Assembly: GCF_007680605.1 (NCBI RefSeq)
Contig: NZ_VEIO01000001.1
Coordinates: 3,229,276 to 3,293,275, forward strand
DNA length: 64,000 nt
Reading direction: 5' to 3'
DNA from: Paenibacillus xylanexedens
Lineage (GTDB): Bacteria > Bacillota > Bacilli > Paenibacillales > Paenibacillaceae
In this document: positions 1 through 8,513 of the stretch, piece by piece
Layout of the letters: each line of letters begins with the position of its first letter
Position numbering within the stretch: position 1 is the first letter of the stretch
The notes under the pieces: model-generated
Told to the model about the DNA's origin: nothing
What the model saw: the letters and a program-made list of their open reading frames with translations, nothing else
Database searches by the model: none
Program-made: the position numbers and the translations under genes

Positions 1-1
1 C

Positions 2-1123
2 GGTAAAGTTAAACTGCAACGAGCGAGACACCCCTTGATGGGTCCGTCCATGGTCCCGCTTGATTTTTCCATCGGGTACAATTACTCGTCTCTCATCATT
101 ACAGGTCCGAATACGGGCGGCAAAACCGTTGCACTCAAAACGTTGGGGTTACTCACGCTCATGGTGCAATCCGGGCTGCTTGTTCCTGTGGATGAGCGAG
201 GTGAAATGGCTGTATATGAACAGATCGTAGTGGATATCGGCGATGGACAAAGTCTTGAACAGGCACTAAGCACGTTCTCGGCACATATTCGGAATATGAT
301 TACCATTCTGGAGCAGGCGAATCCTTCCACGCTTGTACTGATTGACGAGATGGCGTCAGGCACAGATCCTGGAGAGGGCGTAGGACTTTCCATTGCCATG
401 CTGGAGGAATTGCATCACCGCGGAGCTACCGTAGTAGCTACAACGCATTTTGGGGAAATCAAGCATTTTGCCTCAGCCACGCCTGGATTTGAAAATGCAC
501 GCATGGAGTTTGACACCGTATCTCTCCAACCTCTGTATCGACTTCGGATCGGAGAAGCCGGTGAAAGCTATGCATATTCTATCGCGCTGAAGCTGGGCAT
601 GCCTGTGCATATCATCGATCGTTCCAAATCTGTTGTGGGTGAAGCTCACACGAAGAACAAGATGCAAGATGTTGCAAAAGAACCGCAATCACAACCAGAT
701 AGTGAACGTCACACTACCTTGCCTGTCTCAATGGAACACACCGATTCTATAGAGCAAAATGCACACACGACCGTCCCAACTGAGACTATATCTCCAAACG
801 ATCCGGCTCACTTCTCTGATCCAGCACCAGCACCAATACGTGCTTTTCGTAAAGGAGACCGCGTCTATGTAGCCTATCTGGATCAGGCAGGCATAGTAAG
901 TGAAGAAGAGGATAACCGTGGACAGATCGGGGTCATGATTCGGGGCCGCAAACTAAAAATTCATAAGAAACGTATGTGTCTGCACATCTCTGCTGATGAG
1001 TTGTATCCAGCCGATTATGATCTCGATATTGTGCTCGAAAGCAAAGAAAATCGTAAAAAACGCAAACTCATGGGGCGCAAACATGTCGAGGGATTACGAA
1101 TTGAGCTACCGCCGGAAGAATGA
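2..1123 (+). CDS. MutS2-type DNA mismatch/recombination ATPase, 5' end outside window, no Smr domain
   Basis: The frame is open from base 2 through the first in-frame TTG/ATG (35/38), and the residues before it (LQRARHPL) match the conserved stretch ahead of the MutS2 ATPase, so the gene starts outside the window. Visible are Walker A (GPNTGGKT), an ABC-type signature (LSTFSAHI), Walker B with DE (LVLIDEMASGTDP) and the switch ATTHFGEIK. A Ser/Thr/Pro-rich linker follows (about residues 215-270 of the visible part), then a KOW-like segment (RKGDRVYVAY). MutS2 proteins usually end in an Smr nuclease domain; here the protein stops after a basic tail ending LPPEE, with no Smr motif. It is therefore a MutS2-like ATPase that probably cannot cut DNA itself. 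Walker B reads DEMASGTDP rather than the common DELGAGTDP. Confidence 0.85.
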   Translation, partial: GKVKLQRARHPLMGPSMVPLDFSIGYNYSSLIITGPNTGGKTVALKTLGLLTLMVQSGLLVPVDERGEMAVYEQIVVDIGDGQSLEQALSTFSAHIRNMITILEQANPSTLVLIDEMASGTDPGEGVGLSIAMLEELHHRGATVVATTHFGEIKHFASATPGFENARMEFDTVSLQPLYRLRIGEAGESYAYSIALKLGMPVHIIDRSKSVVGEAHTKNKMQDVAKEPQSQPDSERHTTLPVSMEHTDSIEQNAHTTVPTETISPNDPAHFSDPAPAPIRAFRKGDRVYVAYLDQAGIVSEEEDNRGQIGVMIRGRKLKIHKKRMCLHISADELYPADYDLDIVLESKENRKKRKLMGRKHVEGLRIELPPEE

Positions 1124-1240
1124 ATACACGCTCCTGCATTTAAAAAAATCAAACTGTGCATACGTTACCCTCATAGGAGTACTTGCGGTACAGATGGAGT
1201 AAGTCACGATTTTAAAAGGTGGGAGCAAAACTCTTGTATT

Positions 1241-1249
1241 TGTTATACT
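1241..1249 (+). promoter_or_regulatory. extended -10 promoter element before the CWC gene
   Basis: TGTTATACT is an extended -10 (TG, one base, TATACT) about 60 bases upstream of the ATG at 1310. No good -35 lies at the right distance, which is acceptable for extended -10 promoters. Confidence 0.3.
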
Positions 1250-1309
1250 GAAATCAACAAAAGGTCCCTGCCCGGAATACAAAACAATGAAAAAGGAGGG
1301 AGATAGGCC

Positions 1310-1540
1310 ATGTCTGATCAACAGGATAGCACTCCTGGCCAAACGCTCAATGCGCTGATATGTCCACTTTGCGGGGAAAGCAATGCTTGTGCCTATGCTG
1401 AAGGTAAACCACATTCGGAATGTTGGTGCGGATATGTTTCCTTCCCCGAAGGAGTGTTTGAACGTATTCCAGCCGAGCAACGCCACAAATCATGCATTTG
1501 TCAGCGTTGTTTGGAGAATTATGTTCGTGATCATCATTAG
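1310..1540 (+). CDS. cysteine-rich CWC family small protein
   Basis: This 76-residue protein carries CPLCG near residue 18, a C-W-C triplet at about 39-41 followed by FPEGVFERIP, and CICQRC near the end. The arrangement CPxCG...CWC...FP...IP...CxCxxC is that of the Cys_rich_CWC family, which probably binds a metal; no biochemical role is established. The start is supported by AAGGAGGGAG nine or so bases upstream. It stands alone between the MutS2-like gene and the convergent mtlD gene, with its own probable promoter and terminator. Function cannot be deduced further. Confidence 0.7.
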   Translation: MSDQQDSTPGQTLNALICPLCGESNACAYAEGKPHSECWCGYVSFPEGVFERIPAEQRHKSCICQRCLENYVRDHH

Positions 1541-1557
1541 AGATAGAACAAAAAAAA

Positions 1558-1614
1558 GAAACCATCCCGTTCGAATGACAGTGCAACAATCATCTGAACG
1601 GAGATGGTTTCTTT
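1558..1614. terminator. bidirectional terminator between CWC gene and mtlD
   Basis: GAAACCATC-CCGTTC (1558-1572) pairs with GAACGG-A-GATGGTTTC (1596-1611). T-rich sequence follows on the plus strand and an A-run precedes it, so it can end both convergent transcripts. Confidence 0.8.
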
Positions 1615-1657
1615 ATATTTTCATGCGCAAGTTCTGTACCGTATTGCGCTGACACAA

Positions 1658-2803
1658 TTACATCTGTTTGTACTGCTTCACTGCCTCCACCACTACCGGA
1701 TGATTCTCATCCATACCGGTATAGTGTGATAACGCGGCTTCAACGCCTTTTTGACGGATCATGCTTTGCAACTCCACCGCTTCGGGATCATCAGACACGT
1801 CGAACTTACAGGCTGCCGCCATCCCCATAGCGAGATGTGTCACCGGCATGTCATCTGCGTGCGCCAGAAGCGCCGGGCGAACGAGACGATCATTCGGGGA
1901 AAGCTTGCGCAGCGGCGAGCGCCCCACACGGGTTACCTCGTCGGTCAGATAAGGATTAACGAACCGTCCCAAAATTTTCTCAATATACTGCTCATGTTCT
2001 TCCGGGTTAAAACCAAAGCGTTTCACCAGCACCTGACCCGTTTCCTGCAATGCTCCGTACACAACGGATTTCACCTTTTCATCGGCAATCGCCTTCTGAA
2101 TGGTATCATATCCGTGCACATAGCCGATATATGCCGCAACGCAATGTCCCGTATTCACAGTAAACAACTTTCGCTCAATGTACGGTTCCAGATCATGCAC
2201 ATAAACAACACCGTCCATTGGTTTAAATGCAGGTGCCATTTGCGAGCGATCCACGACCCACTCGTAAAAAGGCTCCACCTGAACATGCAACATGTCTTCA
2301 TGATTCTGGATGGGTACAATCCGGTCTACGGCCGAATTGGGAAAGTAGACATATTCATCAGCAAACGCGCGAGCCTGCTCATCCAGCAAGGCATACACAT
2401 GCTCTTTCAGCTGTGCGCTTCCACCGATGGCATTTTCACAAGCGATAATATGCAGCGGCTTTTGCACAGAACCTGCACGCCTTCTCTGCTCCAGGCCTTC
2501 TGAGATTCCTGGTGCAATATGCTTCAGAACCCCTACCCCCACCGCGGTTGTGATCAGATCAGCTTCCGCCACGGCCTTAGCAACCGTCTGCAACTCCCGT
2601 CCATCAATGGCAGTTACTCCGGTTACGGTCTCCTGATCTTTGCTTTCATTGGCAAGCTCTACGGTGTACTCTCCACGCTCCCGAAGAGCATTCACCAATT
2701 CCTGGTTTACATCCGAGAACGTCACTTCGTATCCGGCACGGGACAGAATCAAACCAATAAATCCGCGTCCGATGTTACCTGCGCCAAAGTGGAGAGCCTT
2801 CAT
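1658..2803 (-). CDS. mtlD: mannitol-1-phosphate 5-dehydrogenase
   Basis: MtlD oxidises mannitol 1-phosphate to fructose 6-phosphate with NAD+, the step after PTS uptake of mannitol. The 381-residue length is normal for the family. The N-terminus has the Rossmann motif HFGAGNIGRGFIG, and the catalytic region with the conserved Lys lies in the second half (KLFTVNTGHCVAAYIGY). It is last in the mtlA-mtlR-mtlF-mtlD operon, and its ATG overlaps the mtlF stop as ATGA, so translation is probably coupled. The order matches the Geobacillus-type mannitol operon. A bidirectional terminator lies beyond its stop. Confidence 0.95.
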   Translation of the reverse strand: MKALHFGAGNIGRGFIGLILSRAGYEVTFSDVNQELVNALRERGEYTVELANESKDQETVTGVTAIDGRELQTVAKAVAEADLITTAVGVGVLKHIAPGISEGLEQRRRAGSVQKPLHIIACENAIGGSAQLKEHVYALLDEQARAFADEYVYFPNSAVDRIVPIQNHEDMLHVQVEPFYEWVVDRSQMAPAFKPMDGVVYVHDLEPYIERKLFTVNTGHCVAAYIGYVHGYDTIQKAIADEKVKSVVYGALQETGQVLVKRFGFNPEEHEQYIEKILGRFVNPYLTDEVTRVGRSPLRKLSPNDRLVRPALLAHADDMPVTHLAMGMAAACKFDVSDDPEAVELQSMIRQKGVEAALSHYTGMDENHPVVVEAVKQYKQM

Positions 2804-3234
2804 AGCTCCATTTCACTTTCTAGAATGGTGATTACTTCCTCGGCAGTTTTCGCATAACGCAGTGCTTCCATATTCTCTTCTTCGGCACAGATCACTGCAA
2901 TGCTCGTCAGAATCTCCATATGTTCGCCACCTTGTGCCGCGATGCCAATGACCATATAAGCTTTTTCTTCTCCAAAATCAACCCCCTGCGGGAACTGAAT
3001 TACCGAGATTCCGGTCGAAAGAATGAACGTTTTAGACTCTTTTGTACCATGCGGAATAGCCAGTCCATTGCCGACATAAGTGGATACAATCTCTTCACGC
3101 TCAATCATTTTTTCGATGTAATCCGCAGTGATGTGGCCCGCATCCTTCAAAATCTGCCCTGCCATACGAATCGCCTCGTATTTATCCTGAGCCGTTGCAT
3201 TCATGATGACTTTGTCTTTTGTTAACATACTCAT
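2800..3234 (-). CDS. mtlF: PTS mannitol-specific EIIA component
   Basis: EIIA(Mtl) receives phosphate from HPr and passes it to the EIIB domain of MtlA. From the chosen ATG the protein is 144 residues and has the active-site motif GNGLAIPHGT with His62. An upstream in-frame ATG at 3309 would add 25 unconserved residues lying inside mtlR. The start at 3234 has GGAGG eight bases upstream and sits one base after the mtlR stop, so it is preferred. The 3' end overlaps mtlD by four bases. Confidence 0.93.
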   Translation of the reverse strand: MSMLTKDKVIMNATAQDKYEAIRMAGQILKDAGHITADYIEKMIEREEIVSTYVGNGLAIPHGTKESKTFILSTGISVIQFPQGVDFGEEKAYMVIGIAAQGGEHMEILTSIAVICAEEENMEALRYAKTAEEVITILESEMEL

Positions 3235-3235
3235 G

Positions 3236-5344
3236 TTATATACCTCCAATTTCATTTTTACTGCGATAGAACCCGACCAGTTCACGGGAAAGGTAATGGA
3301 TGATTTCATCCCTGTTTCCTTTGCCCAGCAGTGTAATCATCTCTTCTTGCAGAAGCAGTGCACTAATCTCGCTGAGCACCTCCAAACTTTCTTTGGACAA
3401 CTCCTTTGGCCCCAGCATCAGTAATACATGACTGACACCTTCCGGGTCCTCCACGGTTCGAAGCAGAGGTTCCTCTAGTTGAAAAAGACTGATGGACGGC
3501 TTGTAGATACTCTCACTCCGTGTATGGAAAAGGGCCAGCTGCGTCCCGGGAATCTTCTGGCTTCCCATCGACTCGCGAACCTCAAGCAGCTTGGCGACCT
3601 CGCCCGGGTCTTTCAATATGCCTGAGCGATGTGCGACCTTACACATTCCAAGCACACTTTGAGCAAAATCAAGATGGGCATTATCCATCGCATGTACCTG
3701 AAACTTCCCGATAATGCGTACAATCTCAAGCAATGTTGCTTCCATGCCGTCCGCATCGGAGACCCTGTGAGTCGTTGTCTCATTGCCCATGTCACGGGAT
3801 TTGCGATGCTGCCGCTGTAACGTTGTGGTTTTGATAAAATGCCGCAGGCTCTCGCTTTCTTCGGCTGTCAGCAGCGGACTGACCTTGTAATACTGATCCT
3901 CCTCCATCGGCAAATCGACCGTAGACAAGACCAGATCATACTCATCGGTTGGCATACGTGCGGCTTCGTACCAAGAGACACTGTCTATAATCTGGATCTC
4001 CGGAAACTCCTTGGACAACCGACTGGATAACATGCGCGAGGAGCCGATGCCACTGTTGCATACAACGATGGCCCGAATCTCCTGCTTTAACGCCCGCAAC
4101 CGTTCAATGGATGCACCAAAGTGCATGACAAGAAAACCGATCTCCTCATCCGGAACTTCTGCCCCGGGCCATGCCTGTAACACAGACCTTTTAACTTGTT
4201 CGAAAAGGGTGTCATAATCCTTGCGAATCTGCTGTAGCAGTGGATTACGTATCATCTGATGCCCCTCAAGTCGCTCCATAACCGGCACCATATGTGCAAT
4301 TAATCCTTCGCGCAGCAAGCGGTCTTCATGAAAGTCATAACCTGTTCTTTCCTGCATCTGGTCCGTAAGCGAATGCACTCTGTCCATCAGAATCAGATCA
4401 TCGATCGGGAGCAGGCGTGAAGAATGAATCTGTTGCTCTGTCTCCTTAAGCAATTGGTGAAAATAAGCTTGCTCTTCATCCGAGAAGCCGACTCCAAGCT
4501 GTGAGGATAGAACACTGCAAAGGCGCGAAGCCATGAAAACCGGCACTCTCTCTTCATGTTGCTCCGCCACGGTTCCAGCGCCTGCAATCGTTCTTATCCC
4601 TGAGGAAGAACGTTCTATATTAAAACCTTTACGTATCCGAACCACAGCTGCTGATAACTGAATGAGCAGTTTCATGTACTGCCGTTCAGGTATCTTTTCA
4701 AGCCATTCGATATCCGGTTGCCATAATGCATTTTCAATGGTAAGTACGTCGCTATGACCGATCATACTGAGCAACTTTTGATTAACGATGGAGCCCCCTT
4801 GCTCAGGCTGTCTGCCAAAGAGATCCGACTCATCCAGTACTTCCAAAGCAAGCGCTGCAATGGCTCTGCGATGAATCGCTTCACTTCCGGTAATTTTCAC
4901 ACCGTAGCCTCGCCTTCGAACAAGCTTCAGACCCGCCTGCCGAATGCGTGACTCCAGATCATCCAGATCGGTGGTGACCGTCGAAACAGTCACTTTCAGA
5001 TCCGAAGCGAGAGCAAGCAGCTTGACCGGCTCGGCTTCATCCAGCAGGATGCAAAGCATGAAGAGCTTACGCTCTTCAGGCGTAAACTCTACATACTCAT
5101 TACCCTCCAGTTTCTGGCGTAATGCACTGAGGTCATCCGAACCGGAATCAATGCGTATTCCGGTTCCCGACTTTTTTTCGAGGCGCATACCGAGTGGTTC
5201 AAGCCACTGTTCAATCATCAGCAGCTCGCGATGCACGGTACGTGTACTCACTTTTACTTCAACGGCAATTTCACCCGCCGTGACTTCATGGGGATGCTCT
5301 AGCAGAAACTCCACGATTTCACGTTGTCTTTTGGTAATACTCAT
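3236..5344 (-). CDS. mtlR: PRD-containing PTS-regulated activator of the mannitol operon
   Basis: MtlR activates the mannitol operon and is controlled by phosphorylation from HPr and the mannitol EIIs. The 702-residue protein shows two N-terminal winged-helix segments (about 1-80 and 85-155), PRD1 (about 195-300), PRD2 (about 310-420), an EIIB-like domain (425-500) and an EIIA-like domain (535-700). Candidate phosphorylation sites, matching those known in B. subtilis MtlR by position, are His351 and His408 in PRD2, Cys429 (VVCNSGIGSS) and His607 (LALFHTRSE). All four are present, so the full switch looks intact. It lies between mtlA and mtlF, as in Geobacillus, rather than distant from the operon as in B. 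subtilis. Confidence 0.93.
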   Translation of the reverse strand: MSITKRQREIVEFLLEHPHEVTAGEIAVEVKVSTRTVHRELLMIEQWLEPLGMRLEKKSGTGIRIDSGSDDLSALRQKLEGNEYVEFTPEERKLFMLCILLDEAEPVKLLALASDLKVTVSTVTTDLDDLESRIRQAGLKLVRRRGYGVKITGSEAIHRRAIAALALEVLDESDLFGRQPEQGGSIVNQKLLSMIGHSDVLTIENALWQPDIEWLEKIPERQYMKLLIQLSAAVVRIRKGFNIERSSSGIRTIAGAGTVAEQHEERVPVFMASRLCSVLSSQLGVGFSDEEQAYFHQLLKETEQQIHSSRLLPIDDLILMDRVHSLTDQMQERTGYDFHEDRLLREGLIAHMVPVMERLEGHQMIRNPLLQQIRKDYDTLFEQVKRSVLQAWPGAEVPDEEIGFLVMHFGASIERLRALKQEIRAIVVCNSGIGSSRMLSSRLSKEFPEIQIIDSVSWYEAARMPTDEYDLVLSTVDLPMEEDQYYKVSPLLTAEESESLRHFIKTTTLQRQHRKSRDMGNETTTHRVSDADGMEATLLEIVRIIGKFQVHAMDNAHLDFAQSVLGMCKVAHRSGILKDPGEVAKLLEVRESMGSQKIPGTQLALFHTRSESIYKPSISLFQLEEPLLRTVEDPEGVSHVLLMLGPKELSKESLEVLSEISALLLQEEMITLLGKGNRDEIIHYLSRELVGFYRSKNEIGGI

Positions 5345-5410
5345 ATCTCAGCCTCCGGCTCTGGGAAAACGGCTGCTCTTGTTTGAAGCTGGTTCGCAGT
5401 CTGCTCCCTT

Positions 5411-6874
5411 TTACTTCAAACGTTCAACAAGCGCGTCGTATTCCGGGCTTTTCAGGAAGTTGTCAATGGATATATGCTCTGCATTAGGTGCTACCGAACG
5501 TGCACGATCCGTTAATGTTTTTTGCGTAATAACAACGTCTGCGTCTTGCGGAATTTCACTAATCGCCGTATTGGTTACAGCAACGTCGATTCCTTCGGTT
5601 TTCATTTTCTTGCGCAGAATCGAAGCACCCATTGCACTCGAACCCATACCTGCATCACAGGAGAAAACAATCTTTTTCACATCTGCTTTTGCCTTGGATG
5701 CAACGGAAGTTGCGATATCTGCCGCTCTGTTCGCTTCATGGTTATCCGCTGTGATGGCTACATTTGCTGTATTGCCTTGGCTCTTCATATCTTTCATTCG
5801 GCTGGAGGCTGCTTCCAGATCCTCTTCCTTCTGTTTACCCGTTTTGAGTAGCAGAGAGGCGATCAGGAAGGAAACCACAGCTGCCACGATAACTCCTGCA
5901 AGCATCGGGATATATCCACCTTTTGGTGTCAGCAGGAAATAGGCAATGATACTGCCCGGTGACGGTGCCGAAACCAGTCCTGCGCCAGTTAGCATGAACG
6001 TTAACGTACCTGCTACACCACCAGCAATGGCTGCCAGGATCAGGATCGGTCTCATCAGGATGTACGGGAAGTAAATCTCGTGAATCCCGCCGAAGAAATG
6101 AATGACCACCGCACCGGGTGCAGAAGATCTCGCCATTCCACGACCGAAGAAACAGTAAGCAAGCAAAATACCTAGTCCCGGTCCCGGGTTAGACTCAAGC
6201 ATGTAAAGAACGGATTTACCTAATTCTCTTGCCTGATCTGTTGCAATTGGCGTTAAGATTCCGTGGTTAATGGCATTGTTCAGGAACAATACTTTACCCG
6301 GTTCAATAATCAGATTGACGAGCGGCAATAAGCCCAGATTCATCAAACCCTGTACGCCTGCAGACAAAACTTTGCTAATGGCCTCTACTGCCGGCCCGAT
6401 ACCGAGCAAAGCAAAGATAGCCAAAACACCACCGATGATTCCTGCCGAGAAATTGTTGACCAGCATTTCAAAACCGGCTCTGATCTTGCCCTCAATGGAT
6501 TTATCAAACTTCTTGATCACCCATGCACCGAAAGGCCCCGCAATCATGGCCCCGAGGAACATTGGAATATCCGTTCCGACAATGACACCGATGGTCATAA
6601 TCGCCCCGACGACACCACCACGTGTGCCATGCACCATCGTCCCCCCGGTATAACCGATCAGCAGCGGCAGCAAATAAGTAATCATCGGACCTACAAGCTG
6701 CTCTATTGTCGCATTGGGAAACCATCCTGTTTTAATAAACATCGCTGTAATTAATCCCCAAGCAATAAATGCTCCCATATTAGGCATGACCATACCGCTC
6801 AGGAATCGTCCGAAGCGTTGCACACCAACACGTAACCCACCTTTGGAATTGGATGTTTGATCCAAATTACTCAT
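5411..6874 (-). CDS. mtlA: PTS mannitol transporter EIICB
   Basis: MtlA imports mannitol across the membrane while phosphorylating it to mannitol 1-phosphate. The 487-residue protein has an N-terminal EIIC domain with several hydrophobic segments (about 20-335; GGIHEIYFPYIL is characteristic), a charged linker, and a C-terminal EIIB domain with the phosphocysteine motif SCDAGMGSS at Cys406. The EIIA domain is not fused but encoded by mtlF. GGAGG lies nine bases before the ATG. It is first in the mannitol operon, 66 bases upstream of mtlR, and a cre-like site lies about 150 bases upstream, fitting repression by CcpA. Confidence 0.95.
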   Translation of the reverse strand: MSNLDQTSNSKGGLRVGVQRFGRFLSGMVMPNMGAFIAWGLITAMFIKTGWFPNATIEQLVGPMITYLLPLLIGYTGGTMVHGTRGGVVGAIMTIGVIVGTDIPMFLGAMIAGPFGAWVIKKFDKSIEGKIRAGFEMLVNNFSAGIIGGVLAIFALLGIGPAVEAISKVLSAGVQGLMNLGLLPLVNLIIEPGKVLFLNNAINHGILTPIATDQARELGKSVLYMLESNPGPGLGILLAYCFFGRGMARSSAPGAVVIHFFGGIHEIYFPYILMRPILILAAIAGGVAGTLTFMLTGAGLVSAPSPGSIIAYFLLTPKGGYIPMLAGVIVAAVVSFLIASLLLKTGKQKEEDLEAASSRMKDMKSQGNTANVAITADNHEANRAADIATSVASKAKADVKKIVFSCDAGMGSSAMGASILRKKMKTEGIDVAVTNTAISEIPQDADVVITQKTLTDRARSVAPNAEHISIDNFLKSPEYDALVERLK

Positions 6875-7201
6875 TGGTTTATCCTCCTTGAATCAAGTCA
6901 TTATTTCGTATGAAAGGGGTATCATTGATCCCCTGCTGTAATCCTAAGCGAGAAACCCTTCCTGTTCAATCAAATGAAAGCGTACTTTCGTCATGAACAA
7001 TGATGACAACATTGGATTATGTAATCGCTTTTAATTAGGAATATATGCTCAATCCGTTGATACTCAAGGTTTTTTCTGCCTATGACTTTATTCATATACA
7101 ACATGAAAAGCAATAAAATAGCTTGGTCCGTTTGCAATTTTTTTATTCGCGATTTTAAGTTACTCTTACTTGAATTCCTCCAATATGCCAAAAAAAACAG
7201 C
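6875..7201 (-). other. mtl operon 5' regulatory region
   Basis: This stretch upstream of mtlA contains no credible gene. It holds a cre-like site (7020-7033) and an inverted repeat with arms GAAAG/CTTTC at 6976-6989 whose role is unknown; it could be an operator. The region is A/T-rich. I could not fix a promoter with confidence. Confidence 0.5.
7020..7033 (-). promoter_or_regulatory. catabolite response element (cre) before mtlA
   Basis: TGTAATCGCTTTTA on the plus strand, or TAAAAGCGATTACA on the mtl strand, matches TGWAANCGNTNWCA at 13 of 14 positions. CcpA binding here would repress the mannitol operon when preferred sugars are present. Confidence 0.6.
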
Positions 7202-7238
7202 AAAAAACCTGCATAAGCTCTATAGCTCACGCAGGTTT
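7202..7238 (-). terminator. gcvH terminator
   Basis: On the minus strand AAACCTGC (7238-7231) pairs with GCAGGTTT (7212-7205), and the stem runs into a T-run at 7207-7202. It lies about 80 bases after the gcvH stop. Confidence 0.85.
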
Positions 7239-7317
7239 CAAGAACAAGATTTTTATATTCAAATGAGATTATATATATGTCAATAAGTACAAATCAACTC
7301 GACAATTCGGTCTAATT

Positions 7318-7710
7318 CTATTCCTCAGTATGTTTAAGATAAGCATCCGCATTCAGCAATGTGGATAATGCAGCCGTTACATCTCCATCGACCCGAATTT
7401 CGATCATCCAGCCTTCTTCGTAAGGAGAGCTATTCACCAGTTCCGGCGAGTCCTGCAAAGCTTCATTCACTGCAACAATGGTGCCGCTGACGGGTGAGAA
7501 CAGATCAGACACCGTTTTGACGGATTCAATCGTACCGATGCTGTCTTCTGCCTTTACACCGGCTTCAAGATCAGGCAATTCCACAAACACAATGTCACCC
7601 AGCTGATGCTGCGCGAACTCGGTAATGCCAATACGTACGGTATCCTCCCCTACGGTTTGCACCCATTCGTGCTCTTTACTGTACAGGAAATCATTTCTCA
7701 ATTCGCTCAT
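7318..7710 (-). CDS. gcvH: glycine cleavage system H protein
   Basis: GcvH carries the lipoyl arm that shuttles the aminomethyl group between the P, T and L proteins. The 130-residue protein has the lipoylation motif IESVKTVSD with Lys65 and the flanking PVSGTIVAVNEAL, the usual length and layout. GAGG lies about nine bases before the ATG. It runs opposite to gcvT-gcvPA-gcvPB and is separated from them by about 800 bases, so it lies outside the glycine riboswitch transcript. GcvH may also serve other lipoyl-transfer routes, which could explain separate control. Confidence 0.95.
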   Translation of the reverse strand: MSELRNDFLYSKEHEWVQTVGEDTVRIGITEFAQHQLGDIVFVELPDLEAGVKAEDSIGTIESVKTVSDLFSPVSGTIVAVNEALQDSPELVNSSPYEEGWMIEIRVDGDVTAALSTLLNADAYLKHTEE

Positions 7711-7778
7711 CGATATCCGCCTCGCTTTTCATTAATGAGTGCATGCGTTCTTTGACCTTCACCTTTTTCCCAGACAAT

Positions 7779-7808
7779 AGCGTATGATATTTCAGATTCA
7801 AATGTCAA
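7779..7808 (-). promoter_or_regulatory. possible sigma-A promoter of gcvH
   Basis: On the minus strand TTGACA (7808-7803) is followed after 18 bases by TACGCT (7784-7779). The -35 is perfect; the -10 keeps only the key T, A and T. Confidence 0.4.
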
Positions 7809-7983
7809 GTTAGCTCACAATTTATTTAAATTTTTACCCCTCACCTTGTGTAACCTCACACTACTCTTTCTGCATATAATGGTGAATATTAGAATAGTAA
7901 GCGCACTCTTTTAAAATAAACGAACATTTATGATTATTTATAATTAAATATTCGTATTTTACACAATTTTAATGATATCGTTC

Positions 7984-8013
7984 TTGACATCCAGAGTGTA
8001 TTCACGTTTTAAT
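7984..8013 (+). promoter_or_regulatory. sigma-A promoter of the gcvT operon
   Basis: TTGACA (7984-7989) and TTTAAT (8008-8013) are 18 bases apart, about 55 bases before the riboswitch begins. Confidence 0.65.
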
Positions 8014-8067
8014 GGGAAGAGCAACTGAAGTTAATTGGACTACGTATGAACCGCGGATGAATGTAAA

Positions 8068-8280
8068 GGGAGAGATTGCCCGTACACCCGGTTTGGGGAT
8101 GTGCATGAGGCGGCGCCGAAGGAGTAAACCACCGACAAGCGGGGGTGAATCTCTCAGGCAAAAGGACTTTTACAGGACGCAACTCTGGAGAGCATCTAAT
8201 CGTCCTATATGGATGTTATGATCACCCAAGGGGAAACCTGTCTAAATAAACGGCGGGGTAACTCTCAGGTACAAGGGACA
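8068..8280 (+). promoter_or_regulatory. tandem glycine riboswitch
   Basis: Two glycine aptamers lie in series ahead of gcvT. The first (about 8068-8190) shows GGAGAGAT, GCGCCGAAGGAG and the conserved AATCTCTCAGGCAAAAGGAC. The second (about 8195-8280) shows CACCCAAGGGGAAACC and AACTCTCAGGTACAAGGGAC. GTCCT (8202-8206) can pair with GGGAC (8275-8279) as P1 of aptamer 2. Those same GGAC bases start the following terminator stem, so glycine binding should block termination and turn the operon on, as known for B. subtilis gcvT. The spacing of the two aptamers is the short cooperative type. Confidence 0.93.
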
Positions 8281-8345
8281 GAGCCTAAGAATACAGCGTG
8301 CTACTTGGCATGCCGGTTCTTTGGCCTGTCCTTTTCCTTTTTCCC
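8276..8345 (+). terminator. riboswitch expression-platform terminator
   Basis: GGACAGAGCC (8276-8285) pairs with GGCCTGTCC (8323-8331), leaving one bulge, and TTTTCCTTTTT follows. Its 5' arm overlaps P1 of aptamer 2, making the two structures mutually exclusive. Confidence 0.75.
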
Positions 8346-8513
8346 AAAAAATGAATTGCAGGTTCCAGGATCGTACTAAACATAACAAATGAAAAAATGT
8401 AGAACGGTCGGCTGTTAACTCACGATTACTAAAATTACTTAAGCATTAATGATCTGGCTCACAGAACGTGTTTTCATACTTGGCCTACTAACGGCCCATA
8501 ACGAGGTGATTGG

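Noticed and set aside
4944..5942. 332-codon open frame on the plus strand
   Set aside because: It is antisense to mtlR and mtlA, has no ribosome binding site and gives a Ser/Arg-rich product without domains. The minus-strand genes are certain.
6991..7230. 79-codon open frame upstream of mtlA
   Set aside because: It covers the gcvH terminator and the cre-like site and has no good ribosome binding site.
8012..8221. Short open frame within the gcv leader
   Set aside because: It lies inside the glycine riboswitch, where RNA structure explains the conservation.
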